From: Nemertoderma westbladi
Taxonomy: Eukaryota > Xenacoelomorpha > Nemertodermatida > Nemertodermatidae
Length of the DNA: 60,592 bases
NCBI GenBank assembly: GCA_032718475.1
Contig: JAUCBJ010004044.1
Coordinates: 1 to 60,592 of the forward strand
Reading direction: 5' to 3'
The number at the start of each line of letters is the position of its first letter. The first letter of the stretch is position 1. The notes beneath the pieces are model-generated. The model saw only the letters and a list, made by a program, of their open reading frames with translations. It was not told the origin of the DNA and searched no databases. A program made the position numbers and the translations under genes. This document shows, piece after piece, positions 1 through 8,852 of the stretch.

Positions 1-240
1 AATAATACAGTAGGCTTGACCGCAAATAAATTTAAGCCCACGAATCCAGTCTCCCGGTGTTATAAACGGGTCATTTGGACGCGCATGGACTGGCTTCGGC
101 TAATGTTTTTGGTTTGTTTTTGTATTAAATCTTGTCATCTTATAAAAGGCAGTTTATCAATAAAGACATATAAATTTCGGCAGGTTAAACTGCTGAAGGT
201 CTATAAAAGCGCGTACAGAGAGCGATAAATCGAAGAGTTG
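1..240. other. Unresolved left edge
   Basis: No gene is recognised. Short open stretches carry no family motif. Two TATAAAA/TATAAAAG-like strings occur at about 140 and 203, but nothing shows they are promoters. The stretch may be the continuation of the decayed BEL/Pao copy to its right. Confidence 0.3.
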
Positions 241-1133
241 GCCGAAAATGGTGTTTATCATAAAATAAATCATTGTTGAAATTAAAATTAAATACATCTG
301 TCTTTGTTAACCACTGAAGGCCTAGCACCTTGACAGATTTTATTACATCATTAGAATTACTGACCTCGGTTGTATCGACAAATTCGTTTCCTAATGTGAT
401 TTTTGTGTACGAACTATCGTCTTCAAAATTATTCTGTTTGGTATCCGTCTTTATATTCTCTTCTCTATCTATGATATCTTGTACTTCTGAATTATTTCAA
501 ATCCATTTCTTTAGCAGGAAACCTCCTTTCATCATAAGTTCCTTGCATTCTCTATAGAAATGTAACACTTCTTCAACATTATCTCCTCCACTTATGTTGT
601 CATTGACATACATATTGACTTGTTTATTAACTTGTCTGTTGTTATGGGATACTGCTGGGTCTGTCGATTTTAATGTAAACTGATTGTGGCACCTAGAAGA
701 AAAACTGATGAAATCATTCCGAAAATTACAACAATATATTGGTACATTTGCACATCGATGTTATTAATGTCTATATTATTAATATCTTGTACCCATAAAA
801 AGCGTTGTACATCTTTATCCTTATCTGAATACGTAAGAAAGCTTTAGAAACATCAGCTATTATTGCTATTTTGTGTAGTCTAAATCGTACCAATACATCA
901 AATAGCTTTAAGTTTATAGGCATACCTGCTTCTAAGTATTTGTTAATTGATGGTAAACTTTTGTTGACTGTAGCTGATCCATCATAAACAATTCTTAATT
1001 TTGTTGTCATTCGGTTAGGTCTTTCAACTCCATGATGTGGTAAATAGTGAGTGGGAAAAAACTCGCTTTCAAAATTGTCAACTTTCTCAATAAATCCAAG
1101 TTTGAGATGTTCCATCAACAAAAAGCAAAGCAA
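241..1133 (-). pseudogene. Decayed BEL/Pao pol, reverse transcriptase part
   Basis: Read on the minus strand this shows BEL/Pao RT blocks in order: GFIEKV, HYLPHHGV, KLRIVYDGSA, a LLxRFR-like block, DVSKAFLRIQI, then in shifted frames YVNDN (where YVDD is expected), GGDNVEEV, GGFLLKKW and VLGLQW. Frameshifts and stops break it after about 771, and the second position of the catalytic motif reads N rather than D. It is the downstream half of the same old element whose upstream half lies at 21230-21661; the 20-kb element 1170-21151 separates them. Inactive. Confidence 0.85.
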
Positions 1134-1164
1134 ACAGTCGGCTTAAGCCGGAGGCGACCCGAAG
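1134..1164. repeat. Left part of a short GC-rich insert within the old BEL pol
   Basis: This GC-rich stretch includes the palindrome GGCTTAAGCC. Joined across the young element to 21157-21229 it makes an insert of roughly 105 bp between two conserved pol blocks of the older BEL copy. It may be a SINE or other short repeat; no family is recognised. Confidence 0.4.
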
Positions 1165-1169
1165 GCTCC
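1165..1169 (+). repeat. Target-site duplication, left copy (GCTCC)
   Basis: GCTCC directly precedes the TGTTACGG start of the 5' LTR and recurs exactly at 21152-21156, directly after the 3' LTR. Five bp is usual for BEL/Pao integration. Confidence 0.93.
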
Positions 1170-1683
1170 TGTTACGGTATATGGCGCTGTATCCACATAT
1201 ATTAGTCATTATGCAGTATGCAATATTAGTCCGTTATACTGTACGTAATATTAGTCCGTTGTGCAGCATAATATTTTAGATAAGGCATAATAACGCAGTG
1301 GTATTTAGATAGGGAAATCGAAACGCCCATATATTTGAATCCATCCATTTTGTATAGTATGTAGCCCTACCTACGTAATTTTGTATTAGGATATATGTAG
1401 ATAGTCCCAGGGTAGCAAGTTTATTCGGACCCTGGATTTTGTGCTTGCTGATATTAGCTTTGATAGGGCTAGCATATAGGGACGCTGTCCTGGCCATTCA
1501 GCAGCCAGGGACATGATCCATTACCATATAAGGTAATAATTTGAGGTTTGGGCAGGCAATAGGGCTACAATCCGGCCTCCTTATTGGACTAACTGCTTCC
1601 AGGTTGGTCTAATGCTAGCGCGGACTGGAGAGCCAATAGGAGAGCGATTGCGTCACCCTATTGCATCACCCCATCCGGATCAC

Positions 1684-1690
1684 CTATAAA
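1684..1690 (+). promoter_or_regulatory. Candidate TATA box of the 5' LTR
   Basis: TATAAA lies within CCTATAAATT, followed about 30 bp later by CTCACA, an initiator-like match near 1716. If used, it would place the U3/R border about 550 bp into the LTR. The same sequence is at 19484-19490. Confidence 0.45.
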
Positions 1691-3156
1691 TTGGCGGTGT
1701 GCCGGTAGAGCCTTACTCACATGATCTGCTATCACCCTTGTACTTGCTGAGCTGTCTCTATTCATTTTTGACGGATATTTTAGCGTATTTTCTGCAATTT
1801 GCTAATTTTGATTAATTTCTTGGAATGATTTGCTAGTGCGATTACTCTTGATTGTGTTTCTCAATTAATTCCTTCGATTACTGCTAATTACAACTGGAAC
1901 TATGATTTCTACCTTTTGATTAATGGTTCTATGTGATTCCTTTCTGCGCAATAATCCTAAGGGATTTCTGAGACTGTCAGACTTTGTGATTTGCATGCGC
2001 CGCTACGGTAGCTATTAGCATAATGGAGGGCTAAGGCGCCAGTGGGCGGTGGGCACATCGGGGGGTTAGCGACGAAGGGAGAGCGGAGGATTCAAAAGCG
2101 AGCAACGCTGGCGGGGTGTCACCGTTGCGGTCGGGTAGTTTACGCTGTGGTATGCAGACTATTCGCTGGTACAGTAATTAGGGGGCTGATGATCCAGGTT
2201 TCGTCTCTATTTAGTATTAGGGGGGCAGGAATCAGGTTAGTTAGGAGTCCTATATGTACCCGGGAGAGGCCTGCACGTATCACAACGTTGAGTGTGGAGT
2301 ACGAATAGTGAGTCGCATAATTGTGGGCTATACAGTAGTTAACTGCATAATTGCGAACTGTGATTGCTGACGCTGATTGGTGTGTTACTGAAGTGTGCCT
2401 ATGATTGTGAATGTTTAGGTAGGCGCTCTTTTCTCTTTGATTGATTTCTATTTCTTAGTTACAACAATTAGTTACTGATTAGGTCAAAGTAATACGGCAA
2501 TTTAGGCTATTACTAGCGAAACCTGTTGCGTGATAAATTAGAATTACGTATTCTGGAACTCTTAGTAATTAGTACGCTGTTAAATATTTGTGACTGTAAT
2601 TGATTAGTAAAAAATTAAGAATTAGTACGCAGCATAGCGGAGAGTAGCTAAGGTAATAATTAGAGTACTGTAAACTATTCACGCTGAGCGGTTATTTGCA
2701 TTAGCGGGCAATCAGCTAGATCGCACTATTCGGCACACACGATACGCTAGTAATTTGCTGGCCTAAAGCCAGCTGCAGGCAAGTTTAGACCCAGAGCGGT
2801 ACTATCCACGAGAGACAAATACTGTACCATTTTGATATTTAAATATTCTCGCATTCACACATTACGTTAGAGAACCCCCAGTATTCGCGATTAGAAAAGA
2901 CGTAGGCAATAGCGTGCTTTAATAGTGATAGAATTAGGCGTAGGAATACTCTGAGTGCAAAGCCTCTCGCACTCGTCTTAAGTAAGCTTAGGGAGCCGAC
3001 TCGGGTTTATTGTTTTGGTTATTCCCGCGTGGCTCATAGATTCGAACAGTTAGCTCTCTATCGAGCGATCGGTAGAGAAAGGAACAAGCGATTTTGCAGG
3101 AGCTGTGTAAAATTAGTAAAATATATTAGCGGACGGCAGATTAGCGCCATCTAACG

Positions 3157-3162
3157 GTAAGT
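3157..3162 (+). promoter_or_regulatory. Candidate 5' splice donor in U5 (GTAAGT)
   Basis: ACG|GTAAGT in the downstream part of the LTR could donate to the acceptor before ORF3 (13553), giving a short subgenomic mRNA in the manner of env mRNAs. A second leader donor-like GTAAGT is at 3756. Inference only. Confidence 0.3.
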
Positions 3163-3370
3163 AGCGGTTTTGTATTTAGCAACCTTTACAATTTAGTAAT
3201 ATCACGCTCCTGATCCCCTTTACTTAACAGTAGAGCAGTCTTTGTGTCTTATTGGTTAGGCGAGAGCTCATTAGGTTGGCAGAAGGATATTAACGGGTAT
3301 TGGTCTGTTCAACAGTTCTGCTGTTAGTATAGAGGTCGCGGTTGTTTATCAGTGATACGTGCATTATTTG

Positions 3371-3690
3371 CTGTAGGCTGTAGCGTACAGTAAATAGAGT
3401 ATTCTTAGGCTGTTAGTTGTATCACAGTATTGAGTAATAAATTGGAGCACGTGATCGTCTGCTGTAGGCTATAGGCTAGCGTACAGTAAGACATTGAGTA
3501 TATTCTTTTAGGCTGTTAGTTTAGATTACTGTATTCACTGGCTGCGTACAATAGTACAGTAGTACATTAGGCTGATTGCTGTTACTGCGTACGGTAGAAG
3601 GGACATTTGTTTTGCCGTACCACATACAGTATCATTAGGCTGTTAGGTTGGTGTACTGTTTTACTTACTGTACTGCGTACAGTGGATGTA
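3371..3690 (+). repeat. Degenerate leader repeats
   Basis: Two short words recur. GCGTACAGTA-like copies are at 3383, 3479, 3543, 3587 and 3675. TTAGGCTGTTAG-like copies are at 3405, 3508, 3567 (degenerate) and 3635. Together they suggest four to five diverged units of roughly 70-100 bp just inside the 5' LTR, where primer binding and packaging signals usually lie. Confidence 0.65.
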
Positions 3691-4490
3691 CGGTAGTGCG
3701 TTTTTGCTAATTGCGAATACAGCAGTTCCTTAGGCCTTAGGGCAAATTGTAATTAGTAAGTTTTTTGAAAATTTTAGCTAGGTTTGCGAGAATTCAGTTT
3801 CGGTCAAAATTATTTTGTAAAATTCTAGAGTTTTGTACCGGTATGTTAGGTAACCGCTTACTTATTTTATACCATCTGGAGATACATGGCAAGACGGAAC
3901 TTCTGAGTTTGGGGTTCGTGTGGGTCTGCGGGTTCGGTTTGCAATCAGCGAAGGGCCTGAATCTTTGGACGCGGACGTGGAATCTCACAGCAAACAAGGT
4001 TAGTTGTTCTGTTGGCACCAGTGTGTTTGTGGAAGCAGTAAAAAATTATCGGTTGTTTAACTGCGAAGCTGAACTCAATTTATTAGTTAGGATATTTAGG
4101 TTTAGCCGGCCATGGTTTTTTGAATCGCTCAAGTTAGAGAGAGAGTTAGAGAGAGTCGCAACCCGAAGATGTAGCCACGCGCTAGTGGATACATATAATA
4201 TTTGAAACTAAAATTACGTTGATTAGAGCTATATATAAAATTAGAAATATTCGGGCGGCAAGTATATTTTGAATATTTTGTATTAGATTCAAAGTTATTT
4301 TGTGCTATACCGGTATTTAATACTATATAGTAGCTATATAATAATATTTTTGTTTAAATATTGTGCTAGTATTTGCTATAACTATATACCCCATTAAATT
4401 CACAATATTGCATTGCGAATTTATTTTGACATTTTGGACCAACTGATTATTTGACAAATAATTTGACCGTATTTCGGTTAAATTATAATT

Positions 4491-4531
4491 ATATCTCGAA
4501 CTTTTGCGAGATATTTTTGCCGGAAGGCAAA
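4491..4531 (+). promoter_or_regulatory. Two adjacent hairpins just upstream of the Gag start
   Basis: ATATCTCG (4491-4498) pairs perfectly with CGAGATAT (4507-4514) over an 8-nt loop. Two bases later TTTGCC (4516-4521) pairs with GGCAAA (4526-4531) over GGAA, a GNRA-type tetraloop. They end 13 nt before the ATG, so they could act in packaging or in start-site control. Confidence 0.5.
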
Positions 4532-4544
4532 CATTATTTAGACT

Positions 4545-7500
4545 ATGAGTGTCTCAGACAAGGAGGCACTAGAGGACAGCTACGAGACGGCGGCTGGACC
4601 GCCGACTGACGATAGCGTAAACATTACTGTTGATGACAATGCCGACTATGACGACGCAGCGAGCGACGCTGACGTAAGTGAACAGGAGGACGAGACAGTG
4701 ACTAGTGAGGAAGAACAACAACCTCAAGTAATAGTATTAGGATCCCCTACCGCTACTGTAAGGAAGGACTGTACAGCAGCCCGGACCGAGGTGAGTGATA
4801 GGGAGGGTAGTGTAGCAGAAGCGAGAGCCCGGAGCCCGGTTTCCAGACCTGTGGGTATGGTAAGTGCCGTGGTCCCGACGGCTGTTAGGAGTACCCGTAG
4901 TTCCCGAAATAATCCTTCAAGTCCACCGAGTGTAAGTCAGGTAAGTGATAGAGAGTTCGACACTGCGATAAAGAAGAAACTTCGCGCGCATGCCGGACAT
5001 ATAACCCGGACGGCGGACAAGGTAAGGAAAATGTTAGCCGACTCAGCGAACATCGGGAGGGTAGAGTTAGCAGAGATTAGAAGAGGATATAACTCAGCGT
5101 TATTCAAGCAGACGGAGGAGCTTGCAGTCCTAGCAAAGAAGGCAGTAGAGTCTCAGTCGAGCGACGTGGCGACGAGGATTTACGACAGGGTTTTAGCAGC
5201 CTTGTTGGAGCACCGCGAGTTATCGGAGCGATTCCGACGAGTTAGGACGGAGAACTGGCTGCTATGGGCATCACAAGCGCAGGCGACTCAGGTGAGTGAC
5301 GCAGAGTTGAGAGACTTAGTGGAGCGAGAAGAGATCCAAGATAAAGAGGAGCGCCGGTATCAAAGGGAAGTTACTAGCTGGCTGATGCAGAATGGAGTGG
5401 TGGTTCCAGGCCAGGTGCTACCGACGACGGAGAACATCCAACAGAGGACGCTAACTCCACCCGATGATGCATCTAGAGACAGTGGTGATTCCCAGGTTAG
5501 TCACGCGCGAGGTAAGGTTATATGTGCTAGATCCCTTGTTTCTCACAACTCGGCGGAGGAGAGAAGACGCCGACTGGACGAACAGCAGGCGGAAGTTTTG
5601 CGTGCACAGGAAGCACGGAAGGAGGCCGAGCGGGAGAGGGAGCGAACACGTAAGTTGGACGCAAAGTTGCGGGAGTTGGAAGAGAAAGGTAAGCGTGAGC
5701 AAGCGGAACGCGAACAGAAGGAACGCGAACTCCAACTTGAACGCGAACTCCAACTTGAACGCGAACAGAAAGAACGCGAACAGAAAGAACGCGAATTCCA
5801 ACTTGAACGCGAATGCAAGGAGCGCGAACTCGAGATCGAGAAGGAGCGACGGGCGTTGTATGAAGAGAAGGCGCGTGTGGAAGAAGAGGGCGCAGCGAGA
5901 CGAGCGAGGGAAGAAGAAGAACGTAAACTGGCGCAGTTGGAAAGTGCGAGATTAAGTTTAGAGAGCGAAGAACGGACTAGGAAGGCGAATGAAATCGCCG
6001 AGAAGGGGATGCGAATGATCGAAGAATGTGGGGCGAGTGTAGGGACTGAGTTGCGAGAACTGTTCGCACTGCAGAAGGCCGAACAGGAAGCGAGAACTCC
6101 GACTATACGCGAGTCGACGACGACCAGAATTCCTATACCCGGTCCAGCTATTACGAGTACACGGATCGCTAAACCGTTCTCTACATATCGCACGCCAGTT
6201 GGTATTAGTGCTTCACCTATCGCGCAGAATCCACGGCATCAGAACACCGCACCACTATACACCGAACGCGACAACGAAGACTTTAGTGAAGAAACTCCGA
6301 CGGGCCGAGTATTGGGCGAACCGAACCCGCGGGTTTGGAATACGCGGACGGAGCGCCGACCCAGTTCGATGGAGAACTTCCGGGTTAAACCGGAAGAGGG
6401 ATCATATGAGAGACAGCGGATTACTCAGATAGAGCCGACTATACAACAGAACCCTAGCCAGGAATTTATTACGAGGGATGAGTTAAGTGCTAGTTTAGCG
6501 CAAGCTATATCGCCGCACATCCAACCTATAACGGACATGCTTAGCAACCTACGGTTAAAGGAAGCAGCCCAGGTAAGAAGTAATTCAAATCCTAGCAGGC
6601 CTGAGTTAGACAAAGTCCAACCTAGTCAACGAGTACGCATATCGGAGGAGACTATACCACATAGACCTCAGGTAAGGACGCCTGTCCCGAATATTCATAA
6701 TCCCAATTTCGAAAACTCAGCCGAGAAATTTATTCAGGATGCTTGGGTCAGGGCCTCGGCGCGTAAACCATCGCGAGCGCTAAGGACTGACACCGAGTCA
6801 AGCGATGAAGAGGAAGACATGAGACGTCAGAAGTCCCGAAACTATAAGGAAAGAAGGACGGACGCGGAGCAGGTAAGTTTCAATCCCCGGGAAAGGACCA
6901 GACTTAACAACCCTGCAGAACTAAACCATTTGTTAACCCGGAACGACGCAACCCTTAGGGACATAGGTAAGTTTGCTGCTAGGCAAGGACTGCCGACGCA
7001 ACAACCCCAGAAGTTTATGGGTAACCATAAGCACTGGAGGACGTTTAAAACCTATGTCGACGAGCAGCTAACCAACAGCACCTTTACTCCCAACGAGAAG
7101 TTCAACTATTTGCTTCAGATGCTCCATCGAGAACCTAGAGCCATTGCTGATAACTTCGTCGGCAATGACAGAGCATTCGAGTTAGCAATGAAGACGCTTA
7201 GCGACATCTACGGGAATAAAACGAAGATGGCGCAGTCGATAGTAGAAGACTTGGGTAAGGGTGGAAGGATTACAACTCCGTTAGAGCTGTTGAACTTAGC
7301 GAACGCTATTTCGAACGCATTGGACATCTTGAAGACGGTGAATCTACCTCATCATGGTGATCACGCCGAAGTTTTGAAAAGCGTAATAAGACGTTTAAAC
7401 ATGCGTTACCGACAGAAATGGCGCAAATTAGAGAATAAGTTGGAGGGCCAAGGTAACGTGTTGCCACTTCAGCATATTCATGACATGATAGCCACAGACG

Positions 7501-8852
7501 CAGTAGCAGAGATGAAATCAAACTTCTCAGAAGAGAATATGAGAGAGTCTAAACCTGTTACCGGTAAGTCTATGGTAAGTTTTGACGATGACAGGACCAC
7601 TGTGACATTTAACTCAGTAGACAGATATAATTCGAGTACCCCAGCCTTTAGATCAGACTCGCGAGTATGGTCAGGTGAGCGGTTAGATAGACCTAGGTTA
7701 AAGCAACAGGAGTTGCCGGATGGATTTGTAGGTTGCCAATACTGTTTACTAAAGGAGGTAAGATCTGACGACCATAAGTTAGATAGTTGCAGACGGTTCA
7801 AAGAATTTAATTCGGAACAGAGAAGAGTTCAAGTGCGGACGTTGGACACCTGTTGGGCATGTCTTGCGCCAGGTCATGTACGGCGGCAGTGCCCGAACAG
7901 CAAGGACGGATGCATGGAATGCGGCAGACTACATCACAAGTTGCTACATGCGGATTTCCACACCCCAACAGACCGTTACTTACAGCGAAATCCTCACAGG
8001 AAGGGGAGCAAAGAACCCGTATCGATAAGAAGGAATACGTACACTGGCATCCAGGACGATGGTTACCAACCAGGTTCGTCGGATGAGGATGGCGAGTCGA
8101 GCGCGAGAGAGGTGACCTGCCAAGGTTTCACCGCGGATAGTTCATCGACCAGCGCGCGGACGTATTTATCATCGGCCACATCGGAAATATTTAGCGTGAT
8201 TCCGGTGAAACTCACTGGCGATAAGGGATCGAAGCGAATATATGTGATGTTAGACACTGCGTCCACATTATCTTATATCGACGAAGAAGTGGCGAGAGCT
8301 GTTTCTAGCTTCCAGGACGCCGAGGAGATCCAAATAGAGTTGAAGTCTATGCATGGGGTAGGTGACCTCAAGGGACACAGAATTTCGGTAGAACTTGATT
8401 CCCTACTTCCGAGAGACCAGCATACTCGACAAGAACGGAAAGCTTTGCCATTGGACGGATTTAAGTGTCTAGCTATGAAGGGATTCGGCAGGCAGTTAGG
8501 AAAGGTGCCGCCGATGAGTCCCATAGCACAGGAGTATTTTGACAAGCTCAGGATACCCAGACACCAGGTAGGTTATAGGAATGTTTCTATGTTGATTGGT
8601 GCAGAACAGCTGATCGCACACCAAATATGGGAAACGAGACCAGCTGAGCCGCATGTCAATGGACCACATGCCCATAGGACTATATTAGGTTGGTATACAA
8701 GAGTACCCATGTCTTATGAGTTTACAGGTGGCGACAAGCCAATGGACAGATACGACGAATTACAGCCTATAACTCAACCACCGTTAGTAGAACCACCAGA
8801 CATAGACGAGTTTAGGAGAACCTGTATTGACCACTATAGTGACTTTAGCTAG
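4545..8852 (+). CDS. gag: Gag and aspartic protease polyprotein segment (BEL/Pao)
   Basis: This encodes the structural protein and protease of the element (1435 residues). The ATG at 4545 has A at -3. In order: an acidic, low-complexity N-terminus; a strongly charged coiled coil at about 337-515 containing a 15/18-bp DNA repeat; a disordered middle; a gag core of the DUF1759/peptidase-associated kind at about 816-915 (FMGNHKHWRTF); a Cys-rich region; a CCHC knuckle CWACLAPGHVRRQC at about 1103 followed by CMECGRLHHKLLH; and a retropepsin-like site LDTAST with Asp about 1237. A late block (ILGWYTRV) is typical of BEL proteases. It ends at TAG (8850-8852), after which the same frame continues into RT. 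Many GTAAGT strings lie in it. Confidence 0.93.
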   Translation: MSVSDKEALEDSYETAAGPPTDDSVNITVDDNADYDDAASDADVSEQEDETVTSEEEQQPQVIVLGSPTATVRKDCTAARTEVSDREGSVAEARARSPVSRPVGMVSAVVPTAVRSTRSSRNNPSSPPSVSQVSDREFDTAIKKKLRAHAGHITRTADKVRKMLADSANIGRVELAEIRRGYNSALFKQTEELAVLAKKAVESQSSDVATRIYDRVLAALLEHRELSERFRRVRTENWLLWASQAQATQVSDAELRDLVEREEIQDKEERRYQREVTSWLMQNGVVVPGQVLPTTENIQQRTLTPPDDASRDSGDSQVSHARGKVICARSLVSHNSAEERRRRLDEQQAEVLRAQEARKEAERERERTRKLDAKLRELEEKGKREQAEREQKERELQLERELQLEREQKEREQKEREFQLERECKERELEIEKERRALYEEKARVEEEGAARRAREEEERKLAQLESARLSLESEERTRKANEIAEKGMRMIEECGASVGTELRELFALQKAEQEARTPTIRESTTTRIPIPGPAITSTRIAKPFSTYRTPVGISASPIAQNPRHQNTAPLYTERDNEDFSEETPTGRVLGEPNPRVWNTRTERRPSSMENFRVKPEEGSYERQRITQIEPTIQQNPSQEFITRDELSASLAQAISPHIQPITDMLSNLRLKEAAQVRSNSNPSRPELDKVQPSQRVRISEETIPHRPQVRTPVPNIHNPNFENSAEKFIQDAWVRASARKPSRALRTDTESSDEEEDMRRQKSRNYKERRTDAEQVSFNPRERTRLNNPAELNHLLTRNDATLRDIGKFAARQGLPTQQPQKFMGNHKHWRTFKTYVDEQLTNSTFTPNEKFNYLLQMLHREPRAIADNFVGNDRAFELAMKTLSDIYGNKTKMAQSIVEDLGKGGRITTPLELLNLANAISNALDILKTVNLPHHGDHAEVLKSVIRRLNMRYRQKWRKLENKLEGQGNVLPLQHIHDMIATDAVAEMKSNFSEENMRESKPVTGKSMVSFDDDRTTVTFNSVDRYNSSTPAFRSDSRVWSGERLDRPRLKQQELPDGFVGCQYCLLKEVRSDDHKLDSCRRFKEFNSEQRRVQVRTLDTCWACLAPGHVRRQCPNSKDGCMECGRLHHKLLHADFHTPTDRYLQRNPHRKGSKEPVSIRRNTYTGIQDDGYQPGSSDEDGESSAREVTCQGFTADSSSTSARTYLSSATSEIFSVIPVKLTGDKGSKRIYVMLDTASTLSYIDEEVARAVSSFQDAEEIQIELKSMHGVGDLKGHRISVELDSLLPRDQHTRQERKALPLDGFKCLAMKGFGRQLGKVPPMSPIAQEYFDKLRIPRHQVGYRNVSMLIGAEQLIAHQIWETRPAEPHVNGPHAHRTILGWYTRVPMSYEFTGGDKPMDRYDELQPITQPPLVEPPDIDEFRRTCIDHYSDFS
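4843..4860 (+). repeat. Dispersed palindrome copy 1
   Basis: CCAGACCTGTGGGTATGG in Gag, starting at codon position 2 (encodes R-P-V-G-M). One stem pair (positions 4/15) is mismatched, so this is the weakest of eight copies. Confidence 0.6.
5706..5834 (+). repeat. 15/18-bp tandem repeat within gag
   Basis: Alternating units GAACGCGAACAGAAR (15 bp) and GAACGCGAACTCCAACTT (18 bp) encode the ERExKE/ERELQL heptad-like coiled coil. All units are multiples of three, so copy number can change without a frameshift. Confidence 0.85.
6321..6338 (+). repeat. Dispersed palindrome copy 2
   Basis: CCGAACCCGCGGGTTTGG in Gag, starting at codon position 1 (encodes P-N-P-R-V-W). A3 to G leaves a G-T wobble pair with position 16. 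Confidence 0.85.
8850..8852 (+). promoter_or_regulatory. In-frame TAG between protease and RT
   Basis: The codons before and after (AGC TAG TCG) stay open in the same frame for over 700 codons on either side. The stop sits in the protease-RT linker, not in a domain. It is either a recoding site (readthrough) or a nonsense change; the sequence alone does not decide. Confidence 0.6.

Larger units (their letters stand above)
1170..3351 (+). repeat. 5' LTR
   Basis: This is a direct copy of 18970-21151, starting TGTTACGG and ending TTTATCA. Similarity stops sharply at both ends. It is very long for the superfamily. Short ORFs within it (for example 2042-2308) show no family resemblance and are repeated unchanged in length in the other LTR, so I do not call them genes. 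Confidence 0.97.
3352..4544 (+). other. Leader between 5' LTR and Gag
   Basis: This 1.2-kb untranslated leader starts with degenerate internal repeats (3371-3690) and ends with two tight hairpins just before the Gag ATG. A 146-codon open stretch at 3765-4205 lacks an ATG at its head and resembles nothing I know. The stretch 4200-4490 is AT-rich. No complement of a tRNA 3' end was recognised next to the LTR. Confidence 0.7.

Noticed and set aside
2042-2308. 88-codon ORF in the LTR, repeated at 19842-20108
   Set aside because: Repeated only because it lies in the LTR. No family features and three substitutions without evident coding constraint.
3919-3942. Possible ninth copy of the dispersed palindrome (TGGGTCTGCGGGTTCGG)
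   Set aside because: The right half matches but the left half does not pair.
3765-4205. 146-codon leader ORF
   Set aside because: No ATG at its head and no recognisable domain; it lies in a region expected to be leader.
5451-6193. Minus-strand and +1 ORFs over the Gag coiled coil
   Set aside because: Shadows of the repetitive charged coding sequence of Gag.
6377-6396. Near-palindrome CTTCCGGGTTAAACCGGAAG
   Set aside because: Different sequence, single occurrence, one mismatch; not part of the series.
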